64,000 bases of DNA from Ceraceosorus guamensis. Its lineage: Eukaryota > Basidiomycota > Exobasidiomycetes > Ceraceosorales > Ceraceosoraceae. Below are positions 36,504 through 45,762 of this stretch, piece after piece. The first letter of the stretch is position 1, and each line of letters opens with the position of its first letter. The notes under the pieces are model-generated. The model did not search any database, was not told the origin of the DNA, and worked only from the letters and a program-made list of their open reading frames with translations. The stretch is taken from NCBI RefSeq assembly GCF_003144195.1, contig NW_020290035.1, forward strand, positions 131,532 to 195,531, given 5' to 3'. Made by a program: the position numbers and the translations under genes.

Positions 36504-37544
36504 GTTCGCCTACTCACCGATTTCGAGAGGGTGTCAGGCTAATCCGATCACAGCCTCATGTCAGGGGTTCGAGGCTAATCCGATCACAGCCGCGCGTCTA
36601 GGATAGAATTTCAGCAAGCAAGACGAGCACCTGAGCGAGCGCGTGCTCGCCCAGCTATCCGACAACTTGCCAGCCGTGAGTCGCAGTGATGAAGTGTGCG
36701 CGCTAGCATGTTCGCTGTCGCGAAGACCGAACATCCCTCCTCATCTGCCCTTTGAAGCTGGAACAAAGTTTACATAGAATTGAAGCGTTGCGACCCAGCG
36801 ATCCAGACCGACTTTAGGGCTCAAGATTGGGAGGTCGTGAGTGCGGCGTGAGGATTTCGGAATCTTGCGCCCCCACGTAAATTGCTCAATTTCAGATCGG
36901 GAGTTGCAAGCAGCTTAATTGAGTCGGTCCGATGTGGCCGGGCAGCTCATCGAGCCAGCGCTGAGTATGTGTCATATACAAATTCGCTTGATGATTTAAA
37001 TTGACTTAGCTTCTCAGACGTGCCTGGCCTGAGCCGCGACTGTTACTCATGACTCATTCATTCCTTGCGCTCACCTTCCGGTCACGTATCACTGAACCAA
37101 ACGTTCAAGTTTGTATGTCAGCCTAGGTTCTTAAGTTTATTCGTGATCTCAGTCAGAAGGCATGCATCTGCCGAGCTGATGCCGCTTCGACCAAGGTCCC
37201 GGAGCTCTGACGCATCCCGGAGCTCTGACGCTGATGCGTGCAGGTACCACGTGAGCACACGCGTGCGTCACGCATCAGCGTGGCTCTTAAGCTCAGCAGC
37301 TCTCCTTCGTTCCGCGCTAAAACATGCGCATCTGAGCGCGCCCGATGCCAGGTCAGCGCAGGTCCGCACGCGCGTATCGGAGCCAGCATGGACAAGCATC
37401 ACGTCTCTGAGTGGGCGTGACTGGGACTCACACTGTGCCCTCGCTCTCGCCAGCGTCAAGTGAATGCGCCAGCATGCGCGACGAGACTTCTATGCGACAT
37501 CTCCAGCTCATCGCCACCTTTGCTCTGAACATTCGTCTCGCTCA

Positions 37545-37656
37545 CAAAAGTCTACGTTTGGGTCCTCCATTCTCACGTAAGTCAACAGAGTCTCACGTAT
37601 TGGTCCGAACTCTAACTGCTTGCAACAAAGTCTCACGTGCGGGTCGACACTCTTAC
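37545..37656 (+). promoter_or_regulatory. Three-copy ACGT-containing tandem array upstream of gene E
   Basis: Three diverged copies of a unit of about 38-40 bases begin at 37545, 37583 and 37623. Each has CAA-AGTCT(C)ACGT, then a GGTC block, and the last two have ACTCT-ACTGC. The third holds CACGTG. The array ends about 70 bases before the ATG at 37723, where a promoter would lie. Binding of a regulator to the repeated ACGT cores is inference. Confidence 0.5.
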
Positions 37657-37722
37657 TGCAGTGACTTCTTCGCACCACTTCACGCATCTTTTCGCGCCTC
37701 GTCTCCGCCTCCCGTCGAAGTC

Positions 37723-38196
37723 ATGCCGCACAAAAACAAGCACAAGTGGGACAACTCTTTCGACAACCATGCAAAAAACGTAAAAGCTGCGGTCAAGACT
37801 GGCTTGCTGCCAGGAATCCTCGCCAGGCAGCTCGCGGAGACCCACGAGAACACTCGCAAAGCGCACCGAGCGCTTCACCAGTCCTCCGAGGCGCAAGAGG
37901 GGAAGCTGAAACGAGTGATAGTGGCTCTAAACGAGGAGAATGCGCGACTGGAGGTGAGAACAGGGCACTTAGACAGCTTAGTGCGACCTCGCTCACCTCG
38001 CCTGCTCTGTGTCGACTCTCGATAGACGTGCATCGCTACTTCGGACGCTCAGCGCACGATCAATGGTGACACGTTGGTAAAAGTAGAGGAAGGGCACGAG
38101 GAACAGGGTGTAAAAGTAGAGGAAGGAGACGAGGAACAGGATCATGAAATGGAAGAGGAAGAGGATGAGCTTCCGAATGAGCCAATTGGTATTTAA
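37723..38196 (+). CDS. Two-exon coiled-coil family gene E, 133 residues
   Basis: Exons are 37723-37953 (77 residues) and 38026-38196 (56 residues), with a 72-base phase-0 intron (GTGAGA..GATAG). The intron has no stop before its own end. The N-terminus is Lys/His-rich, MPHKNKHKWDNSF, then a long helix with TGLLPGILARQLAETHENTR and coiled-coil heptads ending NEENARLE. Exon 2 is acidic and contains an 11-residue tandem repeat (VKVEEGHEEQG, then VKVEEGDEEQD). Each copy carries a Val-Lys-Val-Glu site fitting the SUMO-acceptor consensus (about residues 95 and 106). Exon 1 has the same codon count as genes A and B. A three-copy ACGT array lies upstream. No known domain is recognised. Confidence 0.75.
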
Positions 38197-38747
38197 GGCT
38201 AGAGAGCGCGTGCACGACAGCGACCAACACAGCCAAGTTGGCAATCGCCGACGATCTGAGTGAGTAGCTCTCGTTCGAGATGACGGCCAGCGAGGGCAAC
38301 GATGCGCATCGGCAGCCTGCTCAGCCCTTTCCCTCTGCATTCGCATTCATAGTCTACATTCACTGGCGGAACAATGCGATAGGGAGCTGACACATGAGCT
38401 CTGGCCCGTTCGTGTGGCTTCTAAGCATACCTAGAACCGGCAGTGCCGTGAGTGAGCAAAATGCGTACTTCGGCCGGCAAGATCGGCGTGACTGATGAAG
38501 ATGGAAATCTCTTGGCTCTCCGCAGCCCCTCCAAATCCAAATTGTGCTTCCAACGGCACCTGGCTGTTCAGCTGGCCGCATGATTCCTCGACCACCATCA
38601 TATTACCCTAACGCTTCGGAGGAAGATCTGCGCGGTGGAAGAAATGTCCTCGCGAGCCTCACTTAAGCCTTACAGACGCACTGGAGAAATCGAGATCCCG
38701 TGCAAGTGTAGGCAGATGACATTCAGACGTTGAGCAAGTTATTCATT

Positions 38748-39826
38748 TTACTCAAGATGTAGCACTGCGTCGTTTCTGAGCGCAATCTCGTGGAACCTGA
38801 CATGTAGAGCTCCGCTTTTCATGGAGCGTACCGGAGAGGCACTGAGCATCGAAACAAGATGCGACGATCGCACTCGAAGGGTGTAACATCTCCTCGCCAT
38901 GTTCTCAAGACCCTGGATGTTCGACACAACGAAAACTGCCGTTTGCAGAGGCTGACAGCGGACGCCAGGCCTGCATATCTGCAGTTCTTGAATGTCACTG
39001 TGCGATCTCCGTCTGTATACCCAGGCGAGCAAGCTTGACTAGATGGTTAGACGATGCGGACGTCGGGAAGGGTCAGCAAATTGCCCCTTGTAAGCTTGTC
39101 GTTCCGCGACTGCCTCGGCCCTCCTTCTATGTGCCGTCCGATACGCACCACATCGGCTTTCAGGTAGGGGCTTGACGACCTGGAGTCTCCTGCGCTCCAT
39201 CCTCAAGAAGCGGCGACACCTCAGACTTCCATTTGATTTGGCTTGCTCCGAGATAATTTCCGAAGCTGCCGCACCGTGCCCCCTGTGTCGTCCTGGTATT
39301 GTCGCTTCGAAGCCACGAGCATCGCGCTTCGCGAGGCGCAGACACGTGACGCAGCATTGCAGGACATTGCGAAGAAAAGTTGTCCGACCATGGGCTGTGG
39401 CATTCGGAGAGGTTGGGTAGACTAGCGAGAAGAAGCGGGCTCTGTTCCTCGCAGCTGTGCTCGACTAGGTTCCCTGCTGTCGCCTGCACCAATGCACGAG
39501 CGTCGAGCTGGCGCATCTGCGAGTCGCTGCGCTTGCTTTGCCGTGGTCGTGTTTCGGAATCATAGCGATATTGACCATAGCCCGTGGCACGAGGCATGAC
39601 AATCGCCTGCCCAAAGTGAGCGCTCAAGTTCGAGCAGGCTTTTAGCGCTGCGTGCGGCTTGGAAGTGGTCTGGATGTTGCAACAAAACACTGCGAACAAA
39701 AGGCTGGGCACGGTACGATCCGACTTCAATTTCGTAAATTGACCAGTGTGCTGGGCATGACCAAAAGCACCGGTATCTAGGGCAGGCGTCCTGCTCGATC
39801 CTGCCCGCGTCGCCTGCAGCTAGCAC
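38748..39826 (-). pseudogene. Leucine-rich reading-frame relic R3
   Basis: Three minus-strand frames (39826-39560, 39729-39160 and 39032-38748) lie in order and look like parts of one protein. The first has PFVRSVLLQHPDHFQAARS. The last has SDIQELQICRPGV and NIQGLENMARRCYTLRV, with leucine-rich-repeat-like spacing. They do not join in one frame. Decay or unmodelled introns would both explain this. The similarity to R1 and R2 is by eye only. Confidence 0.28.
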
Positions 39827-41922
39827 TCACTGAACAAGTCAAACATCCATCTCGATCCCTTCTTTCTGCCTTGCCGCCCCTCTCTGCCCGCTCGCTGTTC
39901 TTCGGAGAGAGTCGACTCTATCTCCGCCTCCCTATGCTTTCAGCTCCCTTGCAAACCATCCCCTTCAAGGGCTTTTCGAGCTGCGCGTAATTGAGCGAAG
40001 TCCTACCGCGACAACTCGCGTTGAGGAAGTCCGCTCTATCCGTTTTGATGTCCAAGCCGGCTGGCTCCAACCGCGACAGGCTCGCATGGCCAGATGGAGT
40101 ACGCGAGTCTCAACTTAGAGCATCAGCTTTCTTTCTGCCGTCTTCGATGGCCTCGAGTCTAGGAGACTGACTGGGTGGGCTCATGCGCTGCTGAGCACGC
40201 AGCGAGCGTAGCCAGTCGATCCGCTGTGGCAGTGCAAGCACGAGATGAGCTGCAGCAAGGGCATTTCACCCGAGTATTCCGGGGGGTGCTGACCGATGGC
40301 GAGGAAAGGTTGAGCTCTTGCTGTATCGGCACATCGACCTAAACTGTTTTCGACCGACGGCGTTGCGATTGTGGGCGTATCGTGTTCTGCTTCTCTGGTG
40401 CGCGGTCCGAATGGACGACCGACCGCGAACGTCCTGATGGTCTGAGGCGGAAAAAAGCGCCATAGGCGTCGAGCAAATGGGCGCTGCCCGCTTCCGCGAC
40501 GCACAGTGACGAGGCTGCGTCACAATTATCACCAGCTCTTCCGCAGCGCGCCTATTCAGCCACGAAACGGTTCGGAAATCGGTGCGTACATGGTGAGGAG
40601 TGATGCCCTTAGGCCAGCTTCATCGGTCGTTGAACGAGAGTCGAGTCGAGCAGACGCATGGGTCGATGGCGTGCTGGCAGCGCAGAGGACTACTCGCGTG
40701 CGGGCAGCTGAGAGCAGGATCGTGCTCTATGTATGTTATAGCGGAGGAAGCTAGTGTGCGCTCTGCAGCCTGACGTAAAGCGAGCATCGCTGTCTGAAGA
40801 GTACCGGTGCGGACAGGAAAGCTAGGTCAGCGACTATCAGCACAAATTGTCTGCATGACAGCGCAGAGTGCGCCGGTGTCACTGATCACAGCGACTTACC
40901 AAGACTGAAGCGTTCCGCTGTCGTTCTACTTTCTCACAGCGCTTCGCGCAGGGCATTAGGGCTCGTAGTTTGGCTCGCGACGCCTGACGCTCGCGCCTCG
41001 CAAAGCATTGGGACCTGAGTAGACAAGGCTCAACCTCCCAGAGACGCAACCGAGCAGAACGAGATCGGGGTGACTGCAAGCGAGACTTCGTGACCGACCG
41101 CACGTCGGACCAAGCCGCGGCCATCCTTTGAGCCAGATATGGGTTTGTCGAGGACTTTTCGTGGGATTCCTGCCTGCGTAAAGCGCTCCGAGGAAGCCTG
41201 GCCGACGATTGACTCAGGTGCAGATGACGCCGACGATTGACCGCGATCCTCGCTTCGTGGCGGGCGGATATAGCCGACGACTGGCCCTGGCCCGCTGCGC
41301 TCGCAATGTGTCATTCGTGAGGTCGCGCTAACGTATCTGGGCTGCAAAAATGAGAAAAGAGGCTGTGTCAGCCGTCAAAACCGAGGTTCGCGGACATGTG
41401 CACGTCCTCAGGAGTGCCAGACTGACTTTTGTGTGCCTGGCGTTGGATGTCGGCTGCTGCATTTGCCAAGCGTTGCCGAGACACGAGAGAGCTGCAATTG
41501 TGTGTCCAAAGGTCTAGACCGATGTGGCCGAGGCGGACCTTTGACAAGCATGGCGTGCGTTCGCAAGCTGGTGACTGGTGAGGCGGTTCATCGATGCCGG
41601 CGCCCAGGTCCCAGCTGCATGTAAGCCCCGACCGGATCCTACGAAGTCAACCGCGGAATAGAGTAGAGCAGAGTGCAGAGAACCTGTAGCGGATGGTCTG
41701 ACTTGAAAGCTACTATTGAGCAAAGAGAGCAAGGTGTCTGCGAGCTCCCAGCGAACGTTGGGAGAGTGTAGAAGCAGCGAGGCGCATACATGGGCCGTGT
41801 CCGACGAGAAGGGCACACGTTGCCTGCGGACACTGGCCGTTGTCTGTTGAGATGGCCAGCATTTGTGAAAAGCGGGCTCTTTCTGTGGAAGTTCAGCAAA
41901 AATCGTTTCTGCCTCAAGCGAT

Positions 41923-42248
41923 GTGGTGGATAGGGAGGTGGAAAAGCTGTGTGCAGGCGCAGCATGTGTGCCGGCGCCGAAGGCACTAGAGCTCGAAGTG
42001 CATCATACTTTCTGGGCAAGCTTTGCATCGCAAGGTGCAAAATGTGAACGATGGCAAAAGCTCCTCATCTTTTCGGAGAGACAGAGCGGCAACTTTTCCG
42101 ATGCTGTGATTTGCATTCGAAGGCAAACGGCCGAGAAGTGATGATGGAGTTCAAAGGTCGCGCGCCCAAAGAAGCTCGCTCTGTGCGCGTCAGAGGTGCA
42201 TGCATCGCGTGGCCTGCGCATGAAATTCAAATTAGCACTGACGCGTAG
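41923..42248 (+). pseudogene. Leucine-rich reading-frame relic R5
   Basis: Two plus-strand frames abut. One (41923-42141) has PKALELEVHHTFWASFAS and WQKLLIFSERQSGNF. The other (to 42248) has REVMMEFKGRAPKEARSV, then a short tail. Together they resemble the C-terminal end of a leucine-rich protein with one break near 42130. The assignment is weak. Confidence 0.2.
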
Positions 42249-42885
42249 AGTCGCTTGTGCTCAAGGCGCGTTTCACGCGTCAATTTACGAAGTTCAACAT
42301 GTCAATCGTGAATTGCACGGATGTGGAGGCATGAGGCAGACTATGGTGGAATCACGTGTTTCTTTCTGAGCCAAGAATTACTCGCAGCGGCGGAAGGCAA
42401 GTGAGAAGAGAGAGCAAAGGATGAGACCAACCAAGCCTACGAGGTCTCTTCCTCACGTCACTCGTGACTCACGACTGTTCGAGCTCGATTGCAAGTCAAG
42501 AGACTAGAGCGCAGACGCTGGAGCAGCCCCGCAGCATCGAGAATTGTAGATTCAAGATTGACAAATAGGCATGAATCAGTACACCGCACGATGTGAGCGC
42601 TGTGTGATGTGAGGTCCTGGCTTCCGCATCATCAGATGGTCTTACGGCTTGTTGTCACGGAGTGCAGACCATGCATTTGACCTTGTCGAGGCCGAGGTCT
42701 ACTTTTCTGTTGTGAACTGCATCGATCACCTTTGAAATGGTAAATTACGTGAATGATTTGCAGTCACTCGTGTGTCACCTTGGAAGGTCTTCATCTTCTG
42801 ATCTCTCCTTCTTCTGTCTCTCGGCTCCCCAGTCACGAATGAAAGAATCGCAATCATTGTAACAATTCCTTATCTTTGATCCCAG

Positions 42886-42921
42886 ATTCACATTCACATT
42901 CACATTCACATTCACATTCAC
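42886..42921. repeat. ATTCAC microsatellite, six perfect units
   Basis: Six consecutive ATTCAC hexamers lie inside a larger cluster of GATTCA-type words. They are non-coding and probably length-variable. Confidence 0.95.
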
Positions 42922-44282
42922 ATTTCCGAATCTGTTCTGATTCAAGATTCACATTCGAGGTGATTCGACAATGAAGATCAACAATTCATCATTGGAGACT
43001 TGATTCACGACTGTTGAATGTTGACTTACGACCAAAAGCTGTTGCTCGGTGGTCGCTATAGCTCGAGACTCGCGTGCCGCCAGGACGCGAAGGAGACGAG
43101 GCGCGAGGGTGCGGTCGGCTGCACCTCCTCGAAGCGTACATACCGGCCGTGTTGCGCACGCGTGCTTAGCACCATTCTGATTCGTGATTCTGCACCCACG
43201 TTTGACCTTTGTTTTCGTCAACGGACACGAGACTGCTGCAGCATCAAATCAGCTTATTCAGGCTCTTGCTCTCGAGATGCCATTTTGCAACGAAGCTGTA
43301 GGTTCGGACAGCCGGGTGCAAGCAAAGCAAAGCTCGCATCTATGTTCCAGTGCAACATTCACGATTCAAGATTGATGAGCAAGTCAAACTTCCGCTCGAA
43401 CTTATGCCCACCTCTCAAGCTGAGCCCACAGTTGTGATCGAGCGCTGCAGGGTCGTAACGTTCAGAATGGCGCGCGCCGCAGGTATGGCGGTGAGATACG
43501 CGGCACAAGTGCGAGTTGCCTCGCGCGCTGGTGGAAAGATGAGAGAGCGGGCTCGAGGCGTGGCGCGTCCGCGCGCCTCCCTGCATTCAATTCTCAACGA
43601 CTCGATCCGTTGAGCGGTATTGGTCGTCCTGGTTGTGCGCTACACTCATCCACCTCGATCGCTGTCATGAGTTCAATCGCAAGCATCGTTAGCTTCGAGC
43701 CCGCACTGCCGCTACCACAGGTGCATCTTTTCGAAGGGTTGGCCGCTCGTCCTACCCGCCTCTGGCTCCTACTGCCTCACCATGCATGGCTGCTTCACCT
43801 ATCTCCGCAGGCTTGTATGCGCCAGATGACCTCGAGTCCCTGCTGTCAGGCCAATTGGCTCTGACTGCGCCTCAGCGAGATGCCTGCCTTGTTACCAGAA
43901 GCACGATGCTCAACGGTCAAGGTGCATGCAGGAATGCTTTCCCACCCCACTCGCGAGCCTCGCTCGGACCACCTTCCCCCCCCTCGCCTCCTCCGCTTCG
44001 GATATTTAACTTTTGCCCTTCCTCACATGGAGTTCTCCAAAGTCGATGCCCAACCCCTTTGTGCTTCCCCGCGACGTCACTTTTGACTGTTGCGCTTCCC
44101 TCTCCCAGCATCTCGAGTCCCATCGAAGCAAGCTCAGCTTCAGCTTCAGCAGCTCAGCATACTCGACACAAGCACGAATCAGTTGGCTCTCATCAAGTTC
44201 TCTCAAGTCAGTGCTTGCCACATCTGTCCTTTCGTACGCCTCACGACTGACTTTACCTCCCCGTTTCGCTTTCGAACAGACC

Positions 44283-45257
44283 ATGTATAGCCAATCTGAA
44301 GACAACTTATCGCGCAAGCGACCTCTCGAAAGCCCCGAGTCGCCAGGCAGAAGCGCGCGCCCTCATCAGAAGCAAAAGGATGCAGAGGTAGCAAGTGTGG
44401 AGTTCTTGTCAGAGGAATGGTGGGATAGGCACGATCATGAGCAATTCATGTGCTGGGGCGAGGCAATCTTGTCCAATGCTCAAGCCGAGCTCGATGGCGA
44501 GCCAGCGCGGATCAAGGGTGGGAACAAGAGCAGCGGGTCGCATGATGGGGAAGACGGTGGAAAGGATGGGGAAGATGCTGGAACAGACGAAGAAAGCGAG
44601 GAAGAGACGGATGAGGGGGAGGAGGAGGAGGAGCAGGATGAGGGAGAGGAGGAGGAGGAGGTACACGAGGAGGTCGAGCGTGACCAAGGGAGTGATCAAG
44701 CTGGGCAGAACGCAGAAGTCTCCCAGCTAGGTGATGATGTGGGAAGCCAGAGTGAGTCATATAGGCCGTCAGCAATAGCGTGTTACCTTGTCACTGACAT
44801 GCACAACCTTTGAGACGCAGATGACACGGAGAGCGATGCGCCCATCACTCCGAACTTTGGCGCCGCCCCTGGTGTCGTCGGGCTCGGGATCCACAAGGAG
44901 GGAGAGCATGTGGAGGAGGGAGAAAGTAATACGGGCGCCGCACCTCCAAACTGGCCCCCGGTGGAGGAGGAGGATTACTCCATTCCCCCTGGCTGGCTTC
45001 GCTGGACGAGGTACGTAGTCGCAGCCACTGACGTCAACGTCAACGTCAACTTCGTCAAGTCGAGCTCACACTGTGCTGTTTTTTCCACCAGAGCACGACA
45101 TTATTAGAGGTCAAAGCGTAGACTGTATTTCTACAACCCAAGCAACGAATCGTCGACTCCTTGTCTCCATCGTGCGGGCGTGAATTGCTCGAGAGCCCGG
45201 ACGAGTCACTGCGGCAAGCCATGCAGCACTGGAGCGCGTGCTCATCGGAGACCGTAG
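44283..45257 (+). CDS. Acidic protein with a WW-like segment, 268 residues
   Basis: Exons are 44283-44751, 44821-45010 and 45110-45257. Intron 1 (69 bases, GTGAGT..GACGCAG) is phase 1 and intron 2 (99 bases, GTACGT..TAGAG) is phase 2. A basic tip (SRKRPLESPESPGR) is followed by EEWWDRHDHEQFMCW, a very acidic run of Glu and Asp (about residues 90-135), then SIPPGWLRWTRSKRRLYFYN across the last junction. PPGW plus YFYNP is the first half of a WW domain, a module that binds Pro-rich ligands. The second Trp expected shortly after is not there. The last acceptor is my choice: an alternative at 45091 gives a stop after five residues and no WW-like reading. Coding-like sequence continues downstream in other frames, so the 3' end is uncertain. 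Confidence 0.5.
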
Positions 45258-45762
45258 GAACGGCGAACGTACCGAAGCGCCCGAGGCCGTTGAATTAGTG
45301 ACCGCACGCTGCCGCTCTGCTGCTCTTCGTGGACGACTTGCACACGGCCCCCTAGGTAAGCTCTTAAACGCAACCATGACACTGGACGATGTTGGTCGCG
45401 TCTTGAAGCTGGCAGAGGCAAAGATCTAGACCTGTAGCGATCAGAGGACATGATCCGGCCAGATGTCAGCCGACTCTGACTTCCAGGCACACTCGGCCGA
45501 ATCCTGCCTCTTGAGCAGACCCACGCTCTTCTACAGCTTTATCAGGGCAAAGCGCTACTGACGATGGGAACCGACACCATTGCTCTACAACGCAAGACTC
45601 GACCTCTTCTCCAACAGCGTTGCCTCTGGACGCGGCGCAACCGTTTGCGAACCGACTACCCTCTGTCTCTGCTCACCTCCTTCAGTTGTGTGGTCTTGTG
45701 CCATAATCCCTGTTTCGAGAACGACCCTCGCGAAGCCTTGCCCCCTCCTACCTTCCGATGAT
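45193..45762 (+). other. Coding-like continuation downstream of the WW-like gene
   Basis: Frames just after the WW-like exon look strongly coding: ESPDESLRQAMQHWSACSS (one frame), then ERVLIGDRRNGERTEAPEAV and CRSAALRGRLAHGPLG (a second frame, to about 45357). A GTAAGC donor at 45356 and a CTTCCAG acceptor near 45486 would join this to TLGRILPLEQTHALLQLYQG. This could be the true 3' part of the WW-like gene with a frame change or a missed intron near 45200, or a separate broken gene. Confidence 0.35.

Larger units (their letters stand above)
32989..37722. other. Gene-poor stretch with repeats and leucine-rich relics
   Basis: It contains, in order, a second ACTCAAGACT-type repeat (33623-33657), the poly(A) run (34029-34079) and the adjoining tRNA-like sequence, two leucine-rich relics (34680-35490 + and 35948-36503 -), a 19-20 base direct repeat (GGCTAATCCGATCACAGCC) twice between 36536 and 36597, and the short tandem array upstream of the gene at 37723. 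Nothing else is recognised. Confidence 0.4.
38197..44282. other. Gene-poor stretch with leucine-rich relics and a microsatellite
   Basis: It holds relic R3 (38748-39826 -), relic R5 (41923-42248 +), and a cluster of ATTCAC/GATTCAAGATT words between 42520 and 43380 that includes the ATTCAC microsatellite. The 41639-42040 minus frame also looks coding but overlaps R5. No gene can be built from the rest. The last 100 bases before 44283 are CT-rich and are probably a leader. Confidence 0.35.

Noticed and set aside
44409-44775. Hydrophobic and Pro-rich minus-strand frames of 96 and 87 codons
   Set aside because: Antisense of the Glu-rich GAG/GAA run in the WW-like gene, which reads as Leu-, Ser- or Pro-rich on the other strand.
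45011-45107. Alternative 3' end of the acidic gene using the acceptor at 45091
   Set aside because: It gives only a five-codon last exon and loses the WW-like reading; kept as an alternative but not preferred.
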